From contig VXCM01000316.1 in assembly GCA_014773175.1 (NCBI GenBank), positions 1 through 64,000 of the forward strand: a stretch of 64,000 nucleotides of DNA, written 5' to 3'. The notes under the pieces are model-generated. The model was not told the DNA's origin. It made no database searches and worked only from the letters and a program-made list of their open reading frames with translations. Below, piece by piece: positions 36,801 through 49,687 of this stretch. Made by a program: the position numbers and the translations under genes. Source of the DNA: Lucifuga dentata (Eukaryota > Chordata > Actinopteri > Ophidiiformes > Bythitidae). Each line of letters starts with the position of its first letter. Position 1 is the first letter of the stretch.

Positions 36801-38108
36801 TTATTATCGTTTATTAATAATGAAGTAATTGAAATTTTCATTACTTATACAGCTTTCATTTCTGCAACAGGTAAATGCAACAGGTGTGATGCTGTGATTA
36901 CAGTTTTTTCAGTATTTTAGCACATTTTCAACAAGCATAATAACCATTTCTAATCTTTTTTTTATTGTTGCTTGAGAATTAGCAAGCAATAAGGAGATTA
37001 AAAAAGGGCTAATTTTATTTTAAGGATAATTTCCTCTTTTTGCTCTTCAGAACATATAATGGTGATACATTTCTAATATTTGACTGTTACAGTACATCTT
37101 ATTTGTTTTATTGTTCATCACCTGGGTTGTTATGGGTTTTACAAAGCTATCATTGCATTCCGTGTTTTAGAAGAATAACAGATATTCTCTGCTAAGCTTT
37201 AAGTAGCACATTCCCTCCATTTTAATGCATTCTTCTCTCAGCAATGCCTGTGGCCCATCGTTGCTCTATTAGACGTTGGTGTGTGTAATGGGGCTGCTTT
37301 GGAGGAGCTCTCCCCCAGCTGCCGTGCTAATTGAGGCACAGAGACGAGCCCCAGCCAGATGGAGGGAAGATGCTGTAAATTGATTCCTCGCATTCGTCTT
37401 CATTAAGGTCTCAGCTCTGGGGCTCTGTGGAGAGAAAGGGAGAGTGTGTGAGGGAAAGACAAAGAGAAGGAAGAAAAGAGAGAGGTTAAGGAGAGCAGAG
37501 AAGATCCCCCCAGGCCCTAAAGATTCTGCTCTGATGAGATAAATTCCTTGTCTCCAAAACAGAATTTTTTTGTGGGTGTGCTTCAATTTGTGTGTGTGTG
37601 TTGATCTCTGTCAGAGAAAGAGGAAGGAAAGGAGAAATTAAAGAGGTCTCAGCATGTACTGTTCCTTCAGGGTGGACGACACCCATTCTCCCTCTCTTGC
37701 CTCTCCCTTTCTTGCACTTTTGTTGCCTCGACTCCTAATCAAACTCCTCCTTCCCTCAACCTCCAGCAGTGTTCAGCCAGTTCTCTGCCACTTGCAATTA
37801 TTATTTTTTTTTTAGCAACTTCCACTATCTATTGCCTGTAAGGTGAAATGCTCAGTGGGTAGCTAGCTGGCAGGACTGATCTTTGACTTTTCAGTGCTCT
37901 AAACTCATAATTAATAGTGATAAAGGCATTATAATGGATATCACCTAGATTTTTTTAATGGAAAGTGATTTGGAGTTGAAAATAATGTGTGCAGATAGTT
38001 GCCTTGTTCTTTGTTTCAACTGGCCAGCTTTGTAGCTAGAGGAAAAGGTATGATGTCATGAGTGTTAACACTCATACACATACAGGTACCCACACACAAA
38101 CGCACAGA
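31441..38108. other. Non-coding stretch
   Basis: Holds a CT repeat (33842-33877), poly-C/poly-A with an N (33595-33620), an N-split poly-A (34694-34727) and scattered CA/GT patches (35000, 36590). The 162-codon minus-strand frame at 31746-32234 has a composition like its surroundings and no motif. No gene or further transposon end is recognised. Confidence 0.5.
33842..33877. repeat. (CT)n microsatellite
   Basis: About 18 CT units followed by a short CA run. Confidence 0.95.
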
Positions 38109-38777
38109 TTAAAGGATCATACTGGCAGTCGTGCATGTTTGAGCCTAATATATTGAATTTTCATACATGTTACATTACTGACAACCATTTCCCAAAGGAT
38201 AAAACTGTATTTCAGCTTTCCTGATATTTTGCAAAATCTCTTAATCTTTCAAAATCAAATATTAAAGCGGTACCACCCACCTTAAAAATCGATGTTTAGC
38301 CTGCTAATAGTTACGCAGCCTTATGAAGTCACGGTCATTTAAATTTTTCGATAAACGCAGGTCTTNTGCTAATAGTTACGCAGCCTTATGAAGTCACGGT
38401 CATTTAAATTTTTCGATAAACGCAGGTCTTTTTTAGGACCATATTCCCCAGAACAAAAACTGGTGGAGACATACATTCACTCCGCACTTTTTATTGCGCT
38501 TAAACGTTAAAATTATTTAACTTCTAAAAAAAACCTGAATACACGTCTTGTTCGCGATGATGACCTATCCCAAGAACGTTTCAAGTATCAACAAGTTGAT
38601 TTTTTAATAGCGCACCAGAATGAACTGAAACCAATGGCGGTCTGGGAGGTAGGAAAAAAATGTTTTAATTCACCGTTCCAGTAGTATGCTTTGGGAAATG
38701 ATTGTCAGTAACATTACGTGTTTGAAAACTGAATATATTAGGCTCAAACTTGCATGATCGCAGGTATGGTCCTTTAA
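38109..38777 (+). mobile_element. Kolobok/T2-like MITE, copy 3
   Basis: TTAA at 38109-38112 then AGGATCATAC; the far end is GTATGGTCCT then TTAA (38774-38777). The left TIR has a few changes, including GGCAGTCGTGC where other copies have CC-CCCATTTTGC, and the right TIR shares this changed segment (TGCATGATCGC). A matching change on both arms suggests a distinct subfamily or a conversion between the arms. The copy is lengthened by a 64-bp false duplication at 38366; the corrected length is about 604 bp. Confidence 0.86.
38302..38430. repeat. Assembly artefact: 64-bp duplication around one N
   Basis: 38302-38365 and 38367-38430 are identical around the N at 38366. Copies 2 and 4 of the MITE have this segment only once. 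Confidence 0.93.
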
Positions 38778-41700
38778 CAATACTCAACACGTGCCTCCNG
38801 ACCGTATTCACTTTTAAAGACCCCTTTCTGCCTCTATTTGTCTCAATCACAGCCCCAGTGATGCAGTGTTTGCACCCAACTTAAAAAAAAAAAGAAAAAA
38901 AGATCTGTCACTTCCCCAAATTACATTCCCCATACTTAATGGGCCCTATGTTTATGTAATGATCCTGTCAAATCCTCACCGTGGGAACGCCAGCGCTCTG
39001 TCTTCCTGTCACACACAGAGACTTCACGCATCTCTCACTGCATGTTACCGATCGCCACCTGCACCCAATGAAATGCTCAAACAAATAAATAACGAACATA
39101 TCAATGTTTTTTGTTTTTTTTTTGCATCAGGAATACGTAAGCAAAAAAATAAAAATCTTTTATGTTCAGCATATTGGAAAAGTAGGATTTGTCAGCTGTG
39201 ATAAGCATTTTGGAGCGTGCTGTGCGGCGCAAACATGAAAGGGATTTTGGATGGGCTGGATGCCAGGCAGGGGTGCGAGCGTTGGAGCTGGTTCGTTGAA
39301 GGTAGGAGCTTGGCAGAGCGGGAGGGCTCCGTTTGATGTTGCATTTATTATTGGTGCCACGTTACCTGGATTATGTGCCGACTGACTTGGGGGTTACTTT
39401 GGCCCATCACCAAGCTATCTAGAACGGCTTTTGCATTTCACTGTCTAACTCCCCTCCTCTCTCAAACACACACACCCTCCCTTTCTTTGCCTGTCATCCT
39501 CACCCAACCTGTGACATCCTATCACAGGCCAAAATCCTGTTTTTCCTTCATCCATCCATCAGTGCTCCTTTCCTCTATCCTCCCACTTTCCACAGCTCTG
39601 CATTCCTCTGTTCTGCCATGACATTAAGCAGCTTACGGCATGTCTTGTTCCAGGTTTACAGCGTGCAGGACTGAGAGTTTTACTGTCACTCTGTATATGA
39701 AGGCACTTTATGAGTCAGAGTCAATGCGGGCTCTTACTCAACCTGGTAACATCATGCAGGGAATTTCATAAGCTGCTCTTCAATATCAGAGAACCAGCTG
39801 ATACTTTGAATTCTCTCTGTCTTTTGTTGTTTGTTTGTACTGTATGTTAAAAATATTTAAGACTCATTCTTGTCAGTTTTTGCGTATTTTCAGTAAAAAA
39901 AAAAGAACACTCATATTTTTAATAAGCTGATTTTCACCCAAATTTTATTTCATACATCCAAAAGTTCAACTGTAGTTTATAGAAGATGATGAGATCTAGT
40001 GGTGAGGACAATTCCCTGACAGCTTCCACTAGTAGCACAAGAAAAAAGTGAAAGAAACTGCAAGTAGGAAAAGAAAAATGGAGAGAAAATGCACATAAGC
40101 TGCTAATTACCTGCCAGAGTTCCTAAAATTGATGGTTATCCTTGGAGTAGGCGTTAAGTTTCTGTCTGAAGTGCTGACTTGAGTTTGACTGGCAAATGAC
40201 TGACTTTAACATTAAATATGATAATATAATATAAATATGATAAATATGATGTTACCATTCTGCTTTGTGCCATAATACAAGGAAAGTGATATAGAGCTCC
40301 AGCTCAAAGTTAAATTGAATAATCCTATCATGTGAATGAGTACATAAACATTAGACAGTTTCTTCAAGAAAGCTTGACAAACACACAGACACCATTGCTG
40401 TTTCATTCATTTTATTAATCAGTTTTTTTCTTTTTGCTAAAAGGTGAACAAGGAGACAAATTTTTCTTAGACTCAGTTGTGAGCAGGAAATTTATAGTCA
40501 CTGAGAGAAAACAGAATACACCGGATTTTTTGAGATTTTTTAAAAATTAAGTTATATACTTTGGTCTCAGATAATATTCCATGGATTACTGAGGAAATAG
40601 CAGCTCGTTAGAGCTATCAAAGAAGAAATGGTATTGTAACAAAAAAACCCAAAACAAAACAGAAAGATAATCGTTTATAATCAGCATCCACTTCCGTCTC
40701 TTTAGGATTAGAGTTAATTATGCATCCTTGCCAATGATGCTTGAGGTGATAATGTCTGATAAAGTATCTCTTTATAGATTTACCCAATCTTCATCATCCC
40801 AGTATCCATAAAACTGTCCTAGAAATATTAAAACAATAACAAATATGTGCATTGCCCTTATATGATCCTAGAAATTTAATTTTTCTCTCATTTAGAAATA
40901 TTAGTTTACATTAGGAGTTGTTCCAGCTACATATACCGTTTCATCAATACCCTCTGACGCATTTCCTCCATTGTTTCTCTCCTTCTCTTCTCCTTTCCTC
41001 TCCCACTCTATCCTTTTTATTAATTCCAACTTTCATTTCTTATTCTTTTCTCCTTTGTTGTCTAACTGCTCAATGCATGCTAAAGCTGAGCCTTGGGCTT
41101 AAATGTATAGTTCTTGCTTGTGCATTTTTAATTTCATCTGATCTGGGGCCTGGGGATTTGGCAGCCCTTGCAATGCAAAGGCTCCATGCTTGTGCCTTTG
41201 GAACTGACCTCAGAACAGCTTTCTATCCCCTGGGCGCCTCTGGGCTGCTACATAAACGCCTACTTACATACCTGCAAGGGCAGATGGGTCACCTTACCAT
41301 ATAGCTTACTATGGAATTACTAACCACCTTCTCTTACGATTATGTCAACTTCTACATTTCTTTCTGTCGCTCTATCCCCCAGTGCTTCTCTCTCCCTTTC
41401 TCCCCTCCTTTGTGTGCCTCCTTTTATCCAGTATTTGTATTCATTTCAAGCTGCTATTTTTCCATCCTTTTCTATTTTGTTTGCAGCTACTTTTCATCTC
41501 GTAGAGTACTGTTTGAAGTTAAGATAAGGATCTCTCCATCATTCCTACACTCCCATTTCTCATTTTTCTCTGGCAAGGGAAGGTCTTGAATCTATGAACC
41601 ATCACGTTTCATTAAGTTCATTCCTTCATTTTCACAGCTTGCCTAGCTTCCCCTTGTGACCTCTTCTTGTTTCTCATTCCATTTTAGTTTGCTTCCCACC

Positions 41701-42750
41701 ACTATTGTGCCTGTGCCTCCACCTTTGTCTCTTTCACATGAAGAAAAGAGGAATTTTGAACATCCTGTTTTGCTTCCAGTCTTTGCTTTTCTTCCTTGTA
41801 TGTGTCTGTGCCGAGGGAAGTGTGAAAGGTGAGAGGAGCAAACGCATTCTGCAGTCCTGCATGTCTTGACCAGGCCCTGTTCGCCTTTGGGGATCCCCCT
41901 TTCATCTCATGCATGCATGCATATTGAGTAAAGGATGAAAAAAGACTTTAATGACTATAGATTCCTGTACAGCTGGTGCAAAGTCTTGCCCTTTGGAGCT
42001 TGTGGGGTGTGACATGAAATTTGAGCTTGTGACATGAAATGAAACACTTCATGAAAGAAAAAAAAACTCTCTAGGAAAATAGGATTCCTTATCAAAAATG
42101 CTTTAAAAAGACAGGGGCCAAAGCTACAAAAGGCTATTATTTATTTACCAAGGTCAATAGTTTATAATGCAGATAGAAAGGCATAATCCCAGTCACCCAC
42201 ATTAATACATGCATGCAAACTCCACAAACAAAACAGCTACTTACATAAGTGGATAAACACTTACTCAAAGGTACATTTTCAAAAGCTTTTTTCATAGTAG
42301 TAAATAAAGAAGGAATCATACTGACAAACTGATGCTTACGCAAACCAAGCACCTCCTGTTTTCTGTCAAAATCTCTCAAAAAAAAAAAAAANAAAAAAAA
42401 AAAAAACAAAAAACAATCATGGACGTTGAAAAGTGACATAATTAGTACAGTAATCTATTTTCAATTACCAGTACAGCCTCTGCTGGAGAAACAGCACACA
42501 GATGTTTCATTAGCATTGATGATGAAAACTACAAACAGAAGCTGAGGGTCAATAATCTGGGGGAAGTAGTTTATGATAATATAAAACACTGTAGGCGCAC
42601 GTCTCATTGGTGCATCTAGAGATATGACTCTTCAGATATTAGTATAGACCTTTCGTGTTAACACTACATAGTGTGTATTTGCAATGAACATGTGGAGTCG
42701 AGACCAGTACTGCTCGTTTAACTAATAAAGAAATCTATTACTCATTCCTC

Positions 42751-42777
42751 ATGTAATTGCTCTTTGAGCAATTACAT
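42751..42777. repeat. Short perfect inverted repeat, 12-bp arms
   Basis: ATGTAATTGCTC and its reverse complement GAGCAATTACAT are separated by TTT. It may be a chance hairpin or a small template-switch product. Confidence 0.8.
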
Positions 42778-43394
42778 CTTTGAAGTTAGTAATTCATTAC
42801 ACTACTTACTATGTTACCTCTATTACACCTCCTAAATTGGCAGTGGCATTCTCCTCTGACCTTTAACACTTAAATTAATTACTTTCTTGCCTTGTGAGTG
42901 AGTGAGATGTCAGTAGAACTAACGTGACATCAGTGTGTTGGTGCTGTTTTCATGCTTTTTCTACAAAAGGATTATTACAAATCACTAAAAGAAATGTTAG
43001 CAGGTGGGAAGAATGTGAAAATGGATTGGAAAATGGGGTTGTGCCATGTTTTTGGATAATGGATATTACTGTATTTAGAGGTGAGAAATAATGCAGCTAC
43101 CATTTTAGTTTTCATAGGGAACTAATATTATTTCTAAAAGTGGGACATTCATTATACTGTTGCTGTAATTGCTGGGGAAAGGACTAATAATATGCTAGCA
43201 CCCACAGGCTGCCTTCCAATCGGATTCCACTGGGCAAAATACAGATACATTAACGTGTGCCTGCACACAGTGACACATGCACACGCACACACACACACAC
43301 TCGTCACAAACCCTCAACATTTCACCCTAAATGCAATCAAGTGTTCCCACTCTGTAAACTCTGAACCATCCCACACATCTCATTCACTCTATCA

Positions 43395-43519
43395 CGCATA
43401 CTGCAGAGAGAGAAAGGGAACTGTAAATATCCCCACTAAAGGGAGGGGAGGAGGGTNCGCATACTGCAGAGAGAGAAAGGGAACTGTAAATATCCCCACT
43501 AAAGGGAGGGGAGGAGGGT
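43395..43519. repeat. Assembly artefact: 62-bp duplication around one N
   Basis: 43395-43456 and 43458-43519 are identical around the N at 43457. The segment starts CGCATACTGCAGAGAGAG and ends in a G-rich run. Confidence 0.92.
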
Positions 43520-46500
43520 GGGGGGCTGAGAAGTGTACTGTACTTCTTTGTAGTGAGTCACTGATGATTGAGATGAAATGACTCCTCTTTATGGTTCCCA
43601 AAAAAGCTGTAAAATGTTTACTGTTCACTGTGCTCTCTTAGTCCTTCAATATGGCTGTCAAGAGGAAAGGAGGTGTGGAAGGAAAGGGGAGAGGGGTCAA
43701 TGAGGGAGTTCCTCAAAAAAAAAAAGACAGATGAAAATGGGCAATTAAGAACAGCAATGTTTAGAGAATTCTGAATCATTCAGTCAGTCAATCATTCTTG
43801 AATTCATTCAGCGGATTATGGTTCGGCATAATGATTCCACTGTACATATGATAAAATCAGGAGTGAGTGAAAGTTAAAGCCACCAAAAAAGAAAAGGAGG
43901 GAATGAGTGATATTTTATTCACCTGGCATTACACACAAAAAGCCTCTTAATTGATAATCATTACAGCATCACCTTCCTTGTCCTCCTTCCATTTCTGTGT
44001 TCTCATTAATTACTCAGAGTTTGTCAGCTTTATTGCCTCTATGAGACTAAAATATATTTGTGCTCAAGTAATGTAGCAATGTAGCACACTGGTGTCACTC
44101 CAAGTGACTTTGTTCTTTGGCAGATTTGATGTTCTTTTATGAGAGCATAAACCAATGGAGCACAAAGAAACAAGGTTTAGGAATGACATTTGAAGGAAAG
44201 ACATACAGAGAAGTGATTAGGAGGGAATAAAAGAGGGATGAAACAAGCAGAGACATGGTGTAACACAAAAAGCTATGATGAACCACTTATTAATATTTTA
44301 TGTATTTGACCAGGTTGAAAAGAATATGCTGCATCTCTGCATCTAACTTGTGTTTAGCATCTGGATTTACAATGACATTGTACCTCTCCAATTTAATTTA
44401 ATATCCAGTTTAATTTAGAACTGAGTGAAGAACATGAGTTGTTCTCCATCTGGGCTGATGAGGCCTTTTTCTATCTCATATACTGAGCAGTCATATTGAG
44501 TGTCTGGGTCCTAATGCTGTGGATTGGAAAGCAGTTTCCTGGTTTACACTGGCATATGTAGAAACCATGCCCAGCCAAGCACATCATCCAACCTACCCCT
44601 CAATGCAGATCCCAGTGGATCAGCGGTTGTTATACCACACATGGCCGAGCTGATGTGTCTGAACCACAATCGCTGTCTGCTCATTCCTGCCCTCTCGCTG
44701 ACCTTTCTTCCTATGCCATAATTTTTACGCACCTCCTACATAAACAACTTTTATGTACCTTTGGGAGAAATTTTGTCATGCTGCCCCATCTTTACACGCT
44801 TCAGTATGCATTCCTTGCACCAGACTTTTTCCAGCATCCAGCACAGGCATTTGGCAATTATGCTATTGCAAAACTCCAGTTAACTCTTAAGAGTGGTGAG
44901 TGAATTTTGAGCACGGCGAACCACAGTGTTCAGTGGGTGAAAAGTTTATTTTCTGGTCCTTGCACTTAATGTACAAAACATTTAACTGATAAGAATGCAA
45001 GAAAACCCTTCTGTCATCGCTGCGTAATTGCTCAGGCCATATGGTTCAACAAAAATTAACTCACAAGCCCATTCGCACTCTATCAGTCAAACAGATGCTC
45101 TTAAAGCCGTCTTGATTCTAGTTCTTTTCTCTCCTGGTTGAGGAACTTTTCTTCTCCTGTATCGTGAACTTATAAAGGATTTGCTGGGTGGAAAGATGCA
45201 CGTGCAGGTGCACACATGCTCACTTTGCTTTGGTGAAGCAGTAGCTACCACGTGTACAAGGGATGGCAGCAGAATTTTATATAGAGCAACAATGATGCAA
45301 GTAGAAATGTGGCAGAATGTAAACTGTCAATAAGCGTAGCAGGAGCTGGCATCGGTCCTGACCAATCAAATCACCTGCTTTTCCTTCCCTTTAAAAGCAG
45401 CATACTCTGTGCTTTGCCCTTGCGCACTATGTGCAGACATAAATATTCAGCACTTAAAAGGATTATAGTGGTGATTTATGTTTTAGCCTATATACTACAA
45501 ATCAGGAATGCATAACATCGCTTGTGAATACTTTTCAGATCATATCATGGGTTTTTTCCATTTTGAGTGCATTTTCCCCTGCTGTCCAATTTCTGTTTAT
45601 TATGTGAAAATCAACCTGTTTCCCCCAAATTACTTTATGATTGCACTGGAATCCTTTTAAAAGAAAAGTGTAATTCAAAGCATCCTGTGGGATGTTAGTG
45701 GGAAGCTTCCTTGTCCTCTGTTCAGTTCAGATGTTCTTTATAGTTTCCTCATCTCAGTATCTTTCTTTCTTTCTTTGTCATATTGATAGATGGAAAGAAA
45801 TTGAAGGTCCTCTTTTCTCTTTCCAATTCTTTCTCCTCTTTTTTCTTATTCCAGATAGTGTCACATCAAAGACAATGACATTTTGGGGAAATACCACAGT
45901 GTCTGTGTCTCTGATCACTCTATGCACTTCAACCTCTTGAAGCTTCTTTGAACCTCTCCAAACCCTGGTAGGGTACACGCCTTTCATTTTTTTTTTTTTT
46001 TTTTTNTTTTTTTTTTTTTTTTTTGATTTTAACTTGGGCTCAACTGAAAATGAGTTCAAGAGCATGAGCATGAGCTATGAGTTCAAGAGCATAATATTGT
46101 TCTAGTATCACTAATATGAAAATAATGATCTTTTTAGAGACCCTGGCTCGTGATAGTCCTCCTCAAGTCTCTTTAATCTTCCTCCTGATGAATGCTCAGC
46201 TTAATCACGAGGTAAGAAGCTCAGGCCAAAGTGCAGCTGGAAGCTTTGCACCCTAATGGCTGTCATTTGTCGCTGCCATATTGGGTGGCAATTGAATAAC
46301 TTCATCTAGGGGATAGGAAAAGGGCATTTTTGCTGAATTTAAACAGATATCATTTATACCTTTTTCCAGTCATAAATCACCATGGAAAAGGTAGAAAATA
46401 TTCTAAAAATTCTAAAATGGGCCAATGGCCACTTCTTCCCATCAAGGGCATTGGCAGTCAGGCAGATTCTGGTGTTTTTCTCACTTTACTCTCCATTGTG

Positions 46501-46900
46501 GATAATAGTGACAGTGTTAATGGTATTAGTGTTAAGTGTAAATGTATGTTTTTGGCAGGTTCTTAGAAGGTGAAGATCATTGTTGAGGGGATGTACACAC
46601 ATACAGAAGCACACAAGATATTCACACATACACTGTGATTGGCTCATGGTCTAGAAAATGTCATGCAGATGTGATAAATACAGGCAGATTATCACAAGCT
46701 CCTTGACTGGGGTGGAATCTTCATATTTTATATCAATGACATGCCAAGTTTAGCTGTCTGGTCTAAATGCTGCCAATCAATATTGCTGGCAGTTTCTGTT
46801 ACGCTGCTGAATAACGGTGAGCTGACCCCACCTACCCGTTTGATCTTCACCAAGTCTGACACCCACACATCAGACCCAAGTCTGTGTCGAGATACAGACA

Positions 46901-46911
<11 letters not shown>

Positions 46912-46950
<39 letters not shown>

Positions 46951-46957
46951 CACACAC
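46912..46957. repeat. (CA)n microsatellite
   Basis: About 23 CA units with one CG interruption. Confidence 0.95.
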
Positions 46958-47104
46958 CTTCACACACGTATTCACATCGTATATGAGTGCATAACTGCTC
47001 TTTTAAGAATGATGGGTTGTCTGCTTCAGGGATTAATGAATTTATATCCTCTGCCTGCATCGCTGAAGGACAGGCTCAGTGGCTCTGACAAAACAAAATG
47101 GCCA

Positions 47105-47106
<2 letters not shown>

Positions 47107-47152
<46 letters not shown>
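47107..47152. repeat. (CA)n microsatellite
   Basis: About 23 uninterrupted CA units, 150 bp from the preceding CA repeat. Confidence 0.96.
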
Positions 47153-47153
<1 letters not shown>

Positions 47154-49093
47154 CCAGGAGGGGAAAGTAACAAGTACATTCTCTCAACTATAAGTTGGGA
47201 TATTGAAATTATCATGAAGTGCTGAAATAATAAGTACTATTGTGTGGGGAAAAGATGAGCACAGTCATAATTTTTTAATAGTTAAAAATAGTATAAACAT
47301 ATTTAAAAATGGCGCTTGGAGCATTTTTGCATATTTTCTAGTGTGAGCTGTTACAACTCACTGAAGTATGTTTTACTGTATTATTTACAAACTGTGCAGC
47401 ACCAACAATCTCAGTTACAGCTTCAGAGTTACTGCACAGTTTTTATACCTACATACAAAATAAGTAGAAGGTTGATAGTAAGGAGTAATAACTGCATATG
47501 CAGCTGTGATGCAGTTTTTCACTTTTACAGCTGGCTGACGAAGTGAGTAGGGAGCCTTCAACCATCAACATATGACTTCCTAAATAATGGTATATGATGC
47601 ATGGCTTTCTCGTTGCAGTCTGAAATTCATGCTGCTAACACCTCCAACACAGCAAATACAAGGACGTGACTAATGCAGCTATCTTTTGCTGCTCTTTGGG
47701 ACCAATTTTTGATGATCTTGCTATTGCCAAATGTGCAATTATCATCAAACAGCTTAAAAAAATAACCTTAATGTCAGGAGCAACAGGAGGCAGATAATGT
47801 AACACAAAATCACTCGAGAGATGTTCTGACAAAAAAATGAAATGTCATATGCAACCACTTCATTTTCATGGTGTTGTATCTGCTGTACTGTATTATTTTA
47901 GATACAAATTGGGACAGATGAACTCAGTGAACCTTCGCTTTCAGACAATTGTTGCCGTAATTATGGAAATAATTGCAGTTCAGAGAAAATAACTTTTGTT
48001 TGTTGTTATCTTTGCTATGAGGGCATCTATTATATCATAATTACAGGATTATTTAGGCTTTATTATCCAATTTTTTATTATTATCCAAATTTCACATTGA
48101 ACAAAAGTGGAAGAAAATGCTGAAAAAGTATAAAACTGCTAGACTAACTATCTGCCAATCTGTAGAAATGAATGAACATTTATTTAGCAGTAAGAGTAAA
48201 TGCAGCCATTCATTAAGACCAGCAGTACATAGACTATGTATTGTAGTTTATTTACTCAAAGTTTGACTTTGTTTATTGTTATGCAGTTGAATTTTCTTGA
48301 ATTTTATTTCAGTGTACTCCGTTCTCTGTATGCAAAGATTAATTGTCCATAAGCTTGGTCAAATTATAGTCAACTGATGAACTCTGTAGGTTTGTCACGC
48401 ATTTGCTGCGACTGTAGAAATTAAGTTAGATTAAAAAGGGGCACTCCTGCATCTTCTGAAGGTTAGATTATTTGCCGTAGCAGCACTGGGAGGCGGCGCT
48501 TCAACATAAATGTAGCTTGATGACACCACACCTCAGCAGTAGCGTGCAAAAACCATCAGCAGCCATCCTGAGAAGGGAATTACTTTCTCGGTCGCATCAC
48601 ACATACTACTACTCACCAGGAAGTCTGCTCGTGTGTTTGAATATGCATATATTAGACAGCATCGCCGCAGTGTGTAAAACAGCAACTTAGAACAAAAGGT
48701 GATTCAATCACCGGCCCGTTCATTTGAAAGCCTCCTTTCCTCCATGGAAGACAGCAGGTCTGCCTACAACACAGTAATCTAGTTGCATTATTCTGCAAAG
48801 AACAGATGTTTTGACCTTGTATACATACAATACGCACACATATACAAATCTACAAACACACAAAGATGTACTTCTGTGCAAATAAAACTTCACATGTTTA
48901 TTGAAACAAACAAAAGCTTATGTGCCCGGCAAAGTTGTGCACTTTCTCTAACTTTGCTGGAAGAAAAGCAAACGTAATTCTTGGGAAGATCAAAAGACAG
49001 GAGGCACAAAGAGAATATGGTGGTGGGAGGAGGAGAAGGTTGTTCTGTTGGTGTGAGGTATCGTGATAGAACATTACTTGTGGCTAATGGCAG

Positions 49094-49687
49094 TTAAAGG
49101 ACCATACCACTCATTTTGCATGTTTGAGCCTAATATATTCAAGTTTCATACATGTTACGTTACTGACAACCATTTCTCAAAGGATAAAACCATATTTCAG
49201 CTTTCCTGATGTTTTGCAAAATCTCTTAATCTTTCAAAATCAAATATTCAAGCGATACACCCACCTTAAAAATAGATGTTTCTCCTGCTAATAGTTATGC
49301 AGTCTTATGAAGTCACAATCCTTTAAATTTTTTGATAAACTCAGGTCTTCTTTTGGGACTACATTCCCCGGTGGAGACATACATTCACTCCGCGCTTTTT
49401 ATTGCACTTAAACGCTGAAATTACGCAACTTCTAAAAAAAACCCTGAATACACGTCTTCTTCACGATGATGGATTACCTATTCCAAGAACGTTTCAAGTA
49501 TCAACAAGTTGCTTTTAATAGCATACCAGAATGAATTGAAACCAATGGTGGTATGGAAATACAAAATTTTTTTTTTAACTCACCGTTCCAGTAGTATGCT
49601 TTGGGAAATGATTGTCAGTAACCTTATGTGTATGAAAATTTAATATATTATGCTCAAACATGCAAAATGGGTGGTATGGTCCTTTAA
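49094..49687 (+). mobile_element. Kolobok/T2-like MITE, copy 4
   Basis: TTAA at 49094-49097 then AGGACCATACCACTCATTTT; the far end reads GGTGGTATGGTCCT then TTAA (49684-49687). Uninterrupted and without an N, this is the cleanest copy in the window, at about 594 bp including both TTAA sites. The inverted repeats run about 85 bp and the interior is AT-rich and non-coding. Confidence 0.9.

Larger units (their letters stand above)
38778..49093. other. Non-coding stretch, long and mostly unique-looking
   Basis: Ten kilobases between MITE copies 3 and 4, with two N-split homopolymers (42378-42406, 45987-46024), a false duplication (43395-43519), a small hairpin (42751) and CA repeats near 46912 and 47107. 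No open frame has a recognisable domain. Confidence 0.5.
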
